A DNA stretch of 64,000 nucleotides from Pseudovibrio brasiliensis (GTDB lineage: Bacteria > Pseudomonadota > Alphaproteobacteria > Rhizobiales > Stappiaceae). The stretch spans positions 310,001 to 374,000 of the forward strand of contig NZ_CP074127.1 in NCBI RefSeq assembly GCF_018282095.1. The letters are read 5' to 3'. Position 1 is the first letter of the stretch. Every line of letters starts with the position of its first letter. Positions 34,944 to 42,971 of the stretch are shown piece by piece. A model generated the notes under the pieces. The model saw only the letters and a program-made list of their open reading frames with translations, did not search any database and was not told the DNA's origin. Made by a program: the position numbers and the translations under genes.

Positions 34944-35990
34944 ATGAAATTTTCACTATTCATCCATCTGGAACGTATTTCAGCAGACGAAAGCCAGCAA
35001 AAACTCTATGACGAGTTTCTGCAGCTCTGTGAGATCGCTGACAAAGGCGGCATGCATGCGATCTGGACTGGTGAACACCATGGCATGAACTTCACCATTG
35101 CGCCTAACCCTTTCATCAATCTTGTAGACTTGGCACGGCGGACTGAAAATGTACGTCTTGGAACTGGAACAGTCATCGCGCCCTTCTGGCATCCAATCAA
35201 GCTGGCTGGCGAAGCTGCTATGGCGGACATCATTATGGACGGCCGTCTTGAGCTGGGTATTGCTCGTGGTGCTTACAGCTTCGAATATGAGCGGATGATG
35301 CCAGGTCTTGATGCATGGGAAGCTGGTCAGCGTATGCGTGAACTGGTGCCTGCGGTCAAGAAGCTCTGGGAAGGCGACTATACCCATGAAGGTGAGTATT
35401 GGCAGTTCCCGAAAACCACCTCTGCGCCGCAGCCAATGCAGCAGCCACACCCGCCAATCTGGGTGGCGGCCCGCGATCCAAACTCCCATGACTTTGCAGT
35501 TGCAAACGGTTGTAACGTTCAGGTGACGCCGCTTTGGAACGGTGATGATGAAGTTGAAAGCCTCATGGAGCGCTTCAACGATGCTTGCGAGAAGAGCCCA
35601 TCTGTTCCTCGTCCGAAGATCATGCTGCTGCGCCACACGTATGTTGGTGGAGATGATGCGGATGTTCAGCAGGGTGCTGAAGAGATCAACCGTTTCTACA
35701 ACTACTTCGGTGCATGGTTTAAAAACGAGCGTCCAATCACACAGGGTCTCATTGAGCCGCTGAGTGACGAAGATATCGCGAAACATCCGTTCTACAGCGC
35801 AGAACAGATGCGCACCAACAACGTGATTGGCACCTCTGAGAAGGTTATCGAGCGCCTCAAGCACTACGAAGACCTTGGTTATGACGAGTACTCATTCTGG
35901 ATTGATAGCGGCATGTCGTTTGAGCGTAAGAAGGCGTCTCTTGAACGCTTCATCAACGATGTAATGCCTGCTTTCCAAAAGGATGCATGA
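34944..35990 (+). CDS. tgnA: LLM-class flavin-dependent oxygenase, TgnA-like
   Basis: 348-aa bacterial-luciferase-fold monooxygenase using FMNH2 from the reductase. Landmarks are IWTGEHHGMNFTIAPNPF, VRLGTGTVIAPFWHPIKLAGE, GRLELGIARGAYSFEYERMM and PIWVAARDPNSHDFAV. In the trigonelline route this component opens the N-methylpyridinium ring. Length and layout fit TgnA, but LLM oxygenases act on many substrates, so the assignment leans on the gene set and the betaine carrier. Its stop overlaps the aldehyde dehydrogenase start by 4 bases. Confidence 0.78.
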   Translation: MKFSLFIHLERISADESQQKLYDEFLQLCEIADKGGMHAIWTGEHHGMNFTIAPNPFINLVDLARRTENVRLGTGTVIAPFWHPIKLAGEAAMADIIMDGRLELGIARGAYSFEYERMMPGLDAWEAGQRMRELVPAVKKLWEGDYTHEGEYWQFPKTTSAPQPMQQPHPPIWVAARDPNSHDFAVANGCNVQVTPLWNGDDEVESLMERFNDACEKSPSVPRPKIMLLRHTYVGGDDADVQQGAEEINRFYNYFGAWFKNERPITQGLIEPLSDEDIAKHPFYSAEQMRTNNVIGTSEKVIERLKHYEDLGYDEYSFWIDSGMSFERKKASLERFINDVMPAFQKDA

Positions 35991-37456
35991 TGAAACGCTT
36001 CCAGCACTATATCGATGGTCGTTTTGAAGAGGGTTCAGCACAGTTTCAAAGTCTGGACCCGGCAACCGGTCAGCTTTGGGCAGAAATGCCTGAGGCGCGG
36101 ACAGAGGACGTCAATCGAGCGGTTGCTGCCGCTGAACGGGCTTTCTTTGATCCAAGCTGGAGCGGCCTGACCGCAACACAGCGCGGTAAGCTGCTCTACA
36201 AACTGGCAGATCTGGTTGAAGCCAATGCACCAAAACTGGCTCAGCTGGAAACGCAGGATACCGGCAAGATCATCCGCGAAACCTCTGCGCAAGTGGCGTA
36301 TGTGGCGGACTACTATCGCTATTATGCTGGTCTGGCAGACAAGATTGAAGGCGCTCACCTTCCAATCGACAAGCAGGATATGGAAGTCTGGCTACGCCGT
36401 GAGCCTGTTGGTGTTGTGGCGGCGATTGTTCCATGGAACAACCAGCTCTTCCTGTCTGCAGTTAAGATTGGCCCGGCGCTTGCTGCTGGCTGTACACTGA
36501 TTGTGAAAGCATCGGAAGAAGGTCCAGCACCACTTCTTGAGTTTGCCAAGCTGATTGAGGAAGCCGGCTTCCCGAAAGGCGTTGTCAACATCATCACCGG
36601 CTTTGGTCCGGAATGCGGTCAGGTGCTCACATCACACCCATCCGTTGCCCATGTTGCCTTCACTGGGGGCCCTGAAACCGCCAAGCATATCGTCCGCAAC
36701 TCAGCAGAAAACCTTGCCAGCACTTCGCTGGAACTGGGCGGAAAGTCTCCGTTCATCGTGTTTGAAGATGCGGATATCGACAGTGCGGTCAATGCGCAGA
36801 TCTCCGGCATCTTTGCAGCAACCGGGCAAAGCTGTGTTGCGGGTTCTCGTCTGATCATCGCAAAGAGCATCAAGGATGAGTTTCTCGCCCGTTTGAAGGC
36901 GAAAGCTGAAGCCGTTGTCATCGGCCATCCGCAGGATATGGCGACTGAGGTTGGACCTCTGTGCAGTCAACGTCAGCGTGATCACATCAACGCTGTGATC
37001 AAAGCTTCCGTGGATGCTGGTGCCAAGTTGCTGACAGGTGGCGCAGATTGTGAGCGGGACGGGTTCTACTTCCCGCCAACCATTCTGGATTGCTCAGAAG
37101 TGCCGAATGCCCCTTGTGTGACAACTGAGTTGTTTGGCCCGGTGCTTTCTGTCCTCACTTTTGAGACAGAGACTGAAGCTCTGCAGGTGGCAAACGACAC
37201 CCAATTTGGTCTCGCATCAGGCATCTTCACGAAAAGCCTGACCCGTGCCCACCGCATGGTGAAGGGCATCCGCTCAGGCATCGTTTGGGTCAATACTTAT
37301 CGCGCTGTTTCGCCAGTTGCTCCGTTTGGGGGGCAAGGCCTCTCCGGCCATGGCCGTGAAGGCGGACTGCAGGCGGCGCTGGATTACACGACAATCAAAA
37401 CAGTCTGGTTGCGCACGTCAGATGATCCGATCCCGGATCCATTCGTGATGCGCTGA
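35987..37456 (+). CDS. tgnC: Aldehyde dehydrogenase, TgnC-like
   Basis: 489-aa NAD-dependent aldehyde dehydrogenase. VVAAIVPWNNQLFLS is the coenzyme region, LELGGKSPFIV carries the general-base Glu and GQSCVAGSR the nucleophilic Cys (about 288). In trigonelline breakdown TgnC oxidises the hydroxybutyrolactone formed by ring opening to the methylene-succinate. ATGA overlap with the oxygenase gene shows coupling. The family alone would allow many aldehydes. Confidence 0.8.
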   Translation: MMKRFQHYIDGRFEEGSAQFQSLDPATGQLWAEMPEARTEDVNRAVAAAERAFFDPSWSGLTATQRGKLLYKLADLVEANAPKLAQLETQDTGKIIRETSAQVAYVADYYRYYAGLADKIEGAHLPIDKQDMEVWLRREPVGVVAAIVPWNNQLFLSAVKIGPALAAGCTLIVKASEEGPAPLLEFAKLIEEAGFPKGVVNIITGFGPECGQVLTSHPSVAHVAFTGGPETAKHIVRNSAENLASTSLELGGKSPFIVFEDADIDSAVNAQISGIFAATGQSCVAGSRLIIAKSIKDEFLARLKAKAEAVVIGHPQDMATEVGPLCSQRQRDHINAVIKASVDAGAKLLTGGADCERDGFYFPPTILDCSEVPNAPCVTTELFGPVLSVLTFETETEALQVANDTQFGLASGIFTKSLTRAHRMVKGIRSGIVWVNTYRAVSPVAPFGGQGLSGHGREGGLQAALDYTTIKTVWLRTSDDPIPDPFVMR

Positions 37457-37468
37457 GACAAAGGAGAA

Positions 37469-37539
37469 CCCCATCCATAACCCCAGCAAATGGGGCTGTA
37501 GATAAGCCGGGGTGGAACCCGGCACGGGCAATACGCCCG
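37469..37539 (+). other. Three consecutive hairpins ahead of the BCCT gene
   Basis: CCCCA/TGGGG (37481-37485 with 37491-37495, or CCCCAT at 37469 with ATGGGG at 37490), GCCGGG/CCCGGC (37506-37511 with 37518-37523) and CGGGC/GCCCG (37525-37529 with 37535-37539). No U-run follows, so simple termination is unlikely; the ribosome site GGAGGGAACG comes right after. It may be an mRNA-processing or stability element, or an undescribed leader. Confidence 0.5.
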
Positions 37540-37560
37540 AACATAGCCAGGGAGGGAACG

Positions 37561-39234
37561 ATGGCTACCGATAACAAGCAGGCTCAGGGAGAACTGAGTG
37601 TTGCTGAAACCGGTCTCTTTAAGGGGCTTCACAACGGAATGTCGATTGCGGCCAAAGCAATGGTCGCAGCATTCGTTGTGTTTACAATTCTGAACGTTGA
37701 TTATGCTGGCCAGCTGTACGGGGCGGTACGCAGCTGGGTCGAGACAGCGCTGAGCTGGTACTACATCTCTTCAGTCATGATCATCTTCTTCATCTGTATC
37801 GGCCTGATGGTCAGCCGCTTTGGCTCCATTCGTCTGGGCGATGATGATGCACGTCCGGAATTCAGCAATTTCGCGTGGTTCGCAATGCTGTTTTCCGCAA
37901 GTGTATCTATCGGCATCATGTTCTTCGGCGTTGCAGAACCACTGTTCTACTTCGACAACTCCGCTGGCTGGGGCTACCCGAACAACCCGTTCGCGGATAT
38001 GGCTGGCCACAATGAGATGAACATGGACCGCGCAGTGGATGCTGTGCGCGTAACCAACTTCCACTGGGGTCTGCATGGCTGGGCCATCTACACCATCACT
38101 GGTCTTTGCCTTGCGTACTTCTCATTCCGCAAAAAGCTGCCGCTGACGTTCCGCAGTGCTCTTTATCCGATCCTCGGCGAGCGCATTTACGGTCCTGCTG
38201 GTCACGCTGTTGATCTGCTGGCAGTTTTCGGCACCGTTTTCGGCATCGCGACCTCCATGGGCCTTGGCGTAAACCAGATGGCAGCCGGCCTGAACGTGCT
38301 GTTTGGCATTGATCCGGGCACGCTTACTCAGATTGGTCTGGTGATTGGTATCTCCATCATCGCAACGCTCTCTGCTGTTTCCGGCATTGGCAAAGGCATC
38401 CGTATCCTGTCTGAGTGGAACATCGCTCTGACGCTGATTTTGATCTTGTTCTTTGCACTCGCTGGTCCATCTCAGTGGCTTGCAAGCTTCTTCCTGACAT
38501 CTGTCGGCGATTACATGTCTCACTTCCTATCCATGGGTTTCTGGACCGCAAGCGAGCCGGGTGACGTGAAATGGCAGGGCGGTTGGACCATGTTCTACTG
38601 GGGCTGGTGGCTGTCTTGGGCTCCATTTGTAGGCATGTTCATTGCTCGCATCAGCCGTGGCCGTACCATCCGTGAGTTCATGTTCGGCGCGATGCTGGTC
38701 CCAACTGTGATGGCTTTCCTCTGGATCACCATCTTCGGCGGCAACGCACTCTTCATCGAGATGAATGCTCCGGGCGGTGTAGGTACTGCAGGTCTGATCG
38801 ATACTGTGAACAGCTGGAACCTTGGCGGCGCGCTCTATGGCACCATTGAGCAGATGACTTCTAACGGCACCATCAGCTGGCTGATCGCGGCACTGACCAC
38901 CTTCCTGCTGGCCACATGGTTCATCACATCCTCTGACTCTGGCACTTTGGTGATTACCACCATCCTGTCCATGGGCAACGCACACCCACCAAAACAGCAT
39001 CGCGTCATCTGGGGTGTTGCTCAGGGTGTTGTGGCTGCGGCATTGCTTGTTGCCGGTGGTCTGTCTGCCTTGCAAACAGCGGCAATCGCAGCAGCTCTGC
39101 CGATCAGTGCACTGGTTGTGTTGATGGCATGGGGCATCGTGAAATCCCTGATGCAGGACCCGAGTGCAATCGCAGATGAGCACAAAAAGCTGGCGCCGGA
39201 TGGCACAACGCTTGATCGGGAACTACGAGCCTGA
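37561..39234 (+). CDS. BCCT-family betaine transporter
   Basis: 557-aa carrier of the betaine/carnitine/choline family with 12 membrane helices. The signature is GGWTMFYWGWWLSWAPFVG, with the Trp box, and ISRGRTIREF follows. An aromatic cage is suggested by FHWGLHGWAIYTITG. BCCT members move quaternary ammonium compounds with Na+ or H+. Trigonelline is N-methylnicotinate, a betaine, so the carrier fits the cluster. It has short termini, so osmotic activation of the BetP type is not evident. A terminator-like hairpin follows. Confidence 0.9.
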   Translation: MATDNKQAQGELSVAETGLFKGLHNGMSIAAKAMVAAFVVFTILNVDYAGQLYGAVRSWVETALSWYYISSVMIIFFICIGLMVSRFGSIRLGDDDARPEFSNFAWFAMLFSASVSIGIMFFGVAEPLFYFDNSAGWGYPNNPFADMAGHNEMNMDRAVDAVRVTNFHWGLHGWAIYTITGLCLAYFSFRKKLPLTFRSALYPILGERIYGPAGHAVDLLAVFGTVFGIATSMGLGVNQMAAGLNVLFGIDPGTLTQIGLVIGISIIATLSAVSGIGKGIRILSEWNIALTLILILFFALAGPSQWLASFFLTSVGDYMSHFLSMGFWTASEPGDVKWQGGWTMFYWGWWLSWAPFVGMFIARISRGRTIREFMFGAMLVPTVMAFLWITIFGGNALFIEMNAPGGVGTAGLIDTVNSWNLGGALYGTIEQMTSNGTISWLIAALTTFLLATWFITSSDSGTLVITTILSMGNAHPPKQHRVIWGVAQGVVAAALLVAGGLSALQTAAIAAALPISALVVLMAWGIVKSLMQDPSAIADEHKKLAPDGTTLDRELRA

Positions 39235-39259
39235 CCCGATTTAACGGAAATTGAACAGT

Positions 39260-39292
39260 ATGGGGGCCAAATCTTCTGGTCCCCATTCTTTT
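39260..39292 (+). terminator. Terminator-like hairpin after the BCCT gene
   Basis: ATGGGGGCC (39260-39268) pairs with GGTCCCCAT (39278-39286) with one G-T pair, then TCTTTT. The next gene is 50 bases on, so partial read-through is likely. Confidence 0.6.
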
Positions 39293-39343
39293 ACGGCGTG
39301 ATGAAAACCAGCGTGATTACAAGGAAAGACAAAAGGTGTCACC

Positions 39344-40795
39344 ATGGACCTGAAGCTCAACAACCCCAACCTGCTGCAATCCGGTGCTTATATTGATGGC
39401 GGCTTTGTTTCGCGCCAGAAGACGTTCGCGGTCAACAACCCTTCAACGGGAGAGCTGATTGCCAACGTAGCCGATTGCTCCCGCGAGGATGTTGTTGACG
39501 CCATCAACGCAGCGAAAGTCGCCCAAAAAGCATGGGGCAAGCGCACCGGCAAAGAGCGCTCACAGATCCTGCGCCGCTGGTTTGATCTTCTCATTGAAAA
39601 TGCGGATGATCTTGCTGCCATCCTGACCGCAGAGATGGGCAAACCTTTGGCAGAGTCAAAAGGCGAGATCCTTTACGGCGCCAGCTTCATCGAGTGGTTC
39701 TCCGAGGAAGCCAAGCGCGTTTACGGCGATACTATTCCGGGTCATCAGGAAGACAAACGCATCATGGTGATCAAACAACCCGTTGGCGTTGTTGGTGCGA
39801 TCACCCCATGGAACTTCCCGAATGCCATGATCACCCGCAAAGCCGCGCCAGCTCTGGCTGCTGGCTGTGCCATGATCGTGAAGCCTGCTGACGAAACTCC
39901 GCTGTCTGCTCTTGCTCTGGCCTTATTGGCCGAACAGGCAGGCATTCCAAAAGGCGTGCTGAGCATCTTGCCATCAACTGATGCGGTTGCAGTTGGCGAA
40001 GAGTTGTGCAGTAACGAAATTGTTCAGAAAATCAGTTTCACTGGCTCCACCAATGTGGGCCGCATCCTCATGCGCCAGAGCGCAGATCAGATCAAAAAGC
40101 TCTCACTGGAGCTTGGCGGCAATGCACCGTTTATCGTGTTTAACGATGCGGATCTGGACAAAGCAGTTGAAGGCGCTCTGATCTCCAAGTTCCGCAATGC
40201 CGGCCAGACCTGCGTCTGCTCCAACCGCATTTACGTGCAGGATGGTGTCTACGACGCTTTTGCCAAAAAACTGGCAGAAGCCGTGTGCAACATGAAGGTT
40301 GGTGATGGCTTCGAGCCTGGCGTCACCATTGGCCCGCTCATCACAGATGCAGCGGTTGAAAAGGTGGAATCCCACATCCGCAACGCGCTTGAAAATGGTG
40401 CAAAAGTTGTTTGCGGCGGCGGTCGCAGCGACAAAGGCGGTACTTTCTTCCAGCCAACAGTTCTGTCAGACGTCACCAGTAAAATGGAAGTGGCAAGAGA
40501 AGAAACCTTCGGCCCTCTGGCACCCCTGTTCCGCTTCAAGGAAGTTGATGAAGCCATTGAGGCCGCCAACAACACCGAGTTTGGTCTGGCCTCCTACTTC
40601 TACAGCAATGATCTATCCACGGTCTACAAAGTGGCAGAAGAGCTGGAGTACGGCATGGTTGGCGTGAACACCGGCCTGATCTCAACTGAAGTGGCACCAT
40701 TTGGCGGCGTCAAGCAATCTGGCCTTGGCCGTGAAGGTTCCAAGTACGGCATCGAAGATTACGTCGAAATCAAATACATTTGCATCAGCGTTTAA
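39344..40795 (+). CDS. tgnE: Succinate-semialdehyde dehydrogenase, TgnE/GabD-like
   Basis: 483-aa aldehyde dehydrogenase of the GabD type. GAITPWNFPNAMITRK is the coenzyme region, LELGGNAPFIVF carries the Glu, GQTCVCSNR the Cys with a second Cys two on, as in GabD, and AEMGKPLAESKGEI and EVAPFGGVKQSGLGREGS are GabD landmarks. It would oxidise the succinate semialdehyde released by the TgnD-like hydrolase to succinate. It has its own ribosome site after a possible terminator. Confidence 0.87.
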   Translation: MDLKLNNPNLLQSGAYIDGGFVSRQKTFAVNNPSTGELIANVADCSREDVVDAINAAKVAQKAWGKRTGKERSQILRRWFDLLIENADDLAAILTAEMGKPLAESKGEILYGASFIEWFSEEAKRVYGDTIPGHQEDKRIMVIKQPVGVVGAITPWNFPNAMITRKAAPALAAGCAMIVKPADETPLSALALALLAEQAGIPKGVLSILPSTDAVAVGEELCSNEIVQKISFTGSTNVGRILMRQSADQIKKLSLELGGNAPFIVFNDADLDKAVEGALISKFRNAGQTCVCSNRIYVQDGVYDAFAKKLAEAVCNMKVGDGFEPGVTIGPLITDAAVEKVESHIRNALENGAKVVCGGGRSDKGGTFFQPTVLSDVTSKMEVAREETFGPLAPLFRFKEVDEAIEAANNTEFGLASYFYSNDLSTVYKVAEELEYGMVGVNTGLISTEVAPFGGVKQSGLGREGSKYGIEDYVEIKYICISV

Positions 40796-40809
40796 GAGAG
40801 AAAGTGTAC

Positions 40810-41187
40810 ATGTCTGACCGGTTTGAAAAAGGCCTTGAGCAACGCAAGGCCACCCTTGGCGCTGACTATGTGGAGGCCAATCTGGCAAAAGCGGACGATT
40901 TCAATCGCCCGTTTCAAGAAGCCATGACCGAATGGTGCTGGGGCTTTGGCTGGGGAGACGACGCCATCGACGCTCCAACCCGCAGCCTCATGAATCTGGC
41001 CATGATCGGTGCCCTCGGCAAAATGCACGAATGGGAACTCCACTGCAAAGGAGCTCTACGTAACGGCGTCACCAAAGAACAAATCCGCGCCGCCTGCCAC
41101 ATCGTAGCCATCTACGCTGGCGTCCCCGCCGGAGTAGACTGCTTCCGCAGTGCAAGGAAAGTGCTGGAGGAAGCCGGGGAGTTGTGA
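40810..41187 (+). CDS. Carboxymuconolactone decarboxylase-family protein
   Basis: 125 aa from the ATG at 40810 (MSDRFEKGLEQRKA); the open frame from 40780 is longer but the GTGTAC gap and overlap with the upstream stop make it less likely. An all-helical CMD fold: RSLMNLAMIGALGKMHEWELH, then GVTKEQIRAACHIVAIYAGVPAG. No CxxC is present, so it is not AhpD-like; it is closer to PcaC. It may decarboxylate or isomerise an intermediate of the betaine pathway. It is the last gene before a strong terminator. Confidence 0.85.
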   Translation: MSDRFEKGLEQRKATLGADYVEANLAKADDFNRPFQEAMTEWCWGFGWGDDAIDAPTRSLMNLAMIGALGKMHEWELHCKGALRNGVTKEQIRAACHIVAIYAGVPAGVDCFRSARKVLEEAGEL

Positions 41188-41228
41188 GCGGAATAATGAA
41201 CTAATTGCCGATAAGAACGACTGCTATG

Positions 41229-41263
41229 AAAAGCCACACCAAACTCAATGGTGTGGCTTTTTG
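41229..41263 (+). terminator. Intrinsic terminator of the betaine operon
   Basis: AAAAGCCACACC (41229-41240) pairs with GGTGTGGCTTTT (41250-41261), ending in a U-run 42 bases past the CMD stop. Confidence 0.92.
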
Positions 41264-41291
41264 CTTTTATGAGATTGAAACGATAACTTGC

Positions 41292-41322
41292 TTGACCTTC
41301 CAGTAACTGGAACGATTATGAT
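41292..41322 (+). promoter_or_regulatory. CueR-type promoter of the cusBA genes
   Basis: -35 TTGACC (41292-41297) and -10 TATGAT (41317-41322) are separated by 19 bases, and the spacer holds the perfect repeat TTCCAGT-A-ACTGGAA (41298-41312). A long spacer with a centred dyad is the hallmark of MerR/CueR activation. It matches the copA promoter below. Confidence 0.88.
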
Positions 41323-41462
41323 GTACGGCTCTAGGCTGTTTTGCGCTGATTTATGTCAGCAAAAAGCGGTGTAATGGTGAGGACTTGGAGTGGTGTTGGT
41401 GTTTTCGGATGCTACGGATGACTTCAGGTTGGACCAGTGATTGGTAGAGCAGGACAGGACCG

Positions 41463-42971
41463 ATGCGTAGTAAGTACGCTGTTGTGGTTGGGTTTGCGGT
41501 TGTTGCGAGTATCTCGGCTGGGCTTGGGATTTTTCTTGGAAGTTCAGTAGATTGGACTTCGGAAAGTTCCGGTGGCACTGACAAAGAGATTTTGTATTGG
41601 GTTGCGCCTATGGATCCGAACTTCCGGCGCGATGAACCCGGTAAGTCCCCCATGGGTATGGATCTTATTCCTGTTTATGCAGGTGAAGAAACTCAGCCAA
41701 ACGGAACTGGGGTGACGCTTTCACCGAGTGTCATCAATACAATTGGTGTTCGTACAGCGGTTGCCAGTGTGGAGCCAGTTTCTCAGAAAATCGAAAGCGT
41801 TGGCTTTGTTGGCTATGATGAGCATCGTTCCAGTCGGGTTCATTTGCGCACAGAAGGATGGATCCAGAAGCTCAACATACGCGCCGTTGGTGATCCCGTT
41901 GAAAAGGGTGACTTGCTCTTCACCGTCTACGCGCCAGAAGTGACTGTTGCCAGTGCAGATCTGATCAGAGCAGTGCGAAGAGGTGATAGAGCTGCTGAGC
42001 AAAACATCCGCATTCAGCTTCAGAACTACGGCATTGATCCAGCACAGATTGATGAGATGGCCCAGGACAGCAAACCGGCTGATGTCTTCAAGGTTTTTGC
42101 GCCGCAATCCGGTGTGGTGACCACACTGGAAGCAGCGGATGGCATGTACCTTCAACCAGATTCGATCGCCTTGACGCTTGCGGACCTGTCTTCTGTCTGG
42201 CTGATGGTGGATGTGTTTGAGCAGGATATTGCCCGGCTAAGCCCAAACAGCGAAGTGCTGGCTAGCTTTGAGCATCTTCCCGGAAAAGTCCTGGATGGCC
42301 GCATAGACTACATCTATCCTGAGCTGGACTCCGTCACCCGTACACTGCCTGTTCGCCTGCATTTTGATAACTCCAAGGGCTTTTTGCGCCCTAACATGTT
42401 TGGTCGTGTCACGATCTTTCCTTCCGAAACGCGGAATGCGATCACTGTTCCCACCAGCGCATTGATCCGCACAGGTATGTCTGAACGGGTAATCCTGCAA
42501 ACGGATGAAGGCACCTTCCAGCCCCGTATCGTGACACCCGGATTGACCGGCAGTTTTGGTGAAGGCAGCCGAACGGAGATCCTGCAAGGTCTGCAGCCTG
42601 GCGATGAAGTTGTCACTTCAGCGCAGTTCCTGATCGACAGTGAAAGCTCACTTTCTGCCGGAATGGAACGGATGTCTCCAGCACAAGGCGCTCCCATTTG
42701 GTCTGAAGGGACTGTGACCCGCATTGACCCAGACGCCAACGCTATCACCATCAGCCATGCGGCAATTAAGGAGCTGGACTGGCCAGAGATGGAAACCACT
42801 TTTGCGGTTCGTGGCAATCTGGAGGAGCTTGATGTGTCTGCGAGTAAGCAAATTGAGTTTGCTATCATGCGAGGCTCAGACAAACGCTTCAGCCTTGTCG
42901 AGATGCGCGAGAGTGGAGAAAAGCTCTCCAAATCAGCACCTGCTGAACCGGTGGGGGCCGATGACAAATGA
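41463..42971 (+). CDS. cusB: Copper/silver efflux adaptor, CusB-like
   Basis: 502-aa periplasmic adaptor of an HME-RND pump. A membrane anchor (about 7-25) is followed by a heavy-metal-binding module (YWVAPMDPNFRRDEPGKSPM), then barrel-sandwich and helical hairpin (VHLRTEGWIQKLNIRAVGDPVEKGDLL), beta-barrel and membrane-proximal domains. The Met-rich N-module and a C-terminal extension resembling a CusF-type fold (about 415-490: GTVTRIDPDANAITISHAAI) suggest it accepts Cu(I) directly. No cusC gene is in the window. Overlaps cusA by 4 bases. Confidence 0.92.
   Translation: MRSKYAVVVGFAVVASISAGLGIFLGSSVDWTSESSGGTDKEILYWVAPMDPNFRRDEPGKSPMGMDLIPVYAGEETQPNGTGVTLSPSVINTIGVRTAVASVEPVSQKIESVGFVGYDEHRSSRVHLRTEGWIQKLNIRAVGDPVEKGDLLFTVYAPEVTVASADLIRAVRRGDRAAEQNIRIQLQNYGIDPAQIDEMAQDSKPADVFKVFAPQSGVVTTLEAADGMYLQPDSIALTLADLSSVWLMVDVFEQDIARLSPNSEVLASFEHLPGKVLDGRIDYIYPELDSVTRTLPVRLHFDNSKGFLRPNMFGRVTIFPSETRNAITVPTSALIRTGMSERVILQTDEGTFQPRIVTPGLTGSFGEGSRTEILQGLQPGDEVVTSAQFLIDSESSLSAGMERMSPAQGAPIWSEGTVTRIDPDANAITISHAAIKELDWPEMETTFAVRGNLEELDVSASKQIEFAIMRGSDKRFSLVEMRESGEKLSKSAPAEPVGADDK

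Noticed and set aside
34980-35864. 294-codon minus-strand frame opposite the LLM oxygenase
   Set aside because: Shadow of a clear gene; no motifs and no ribosome site.
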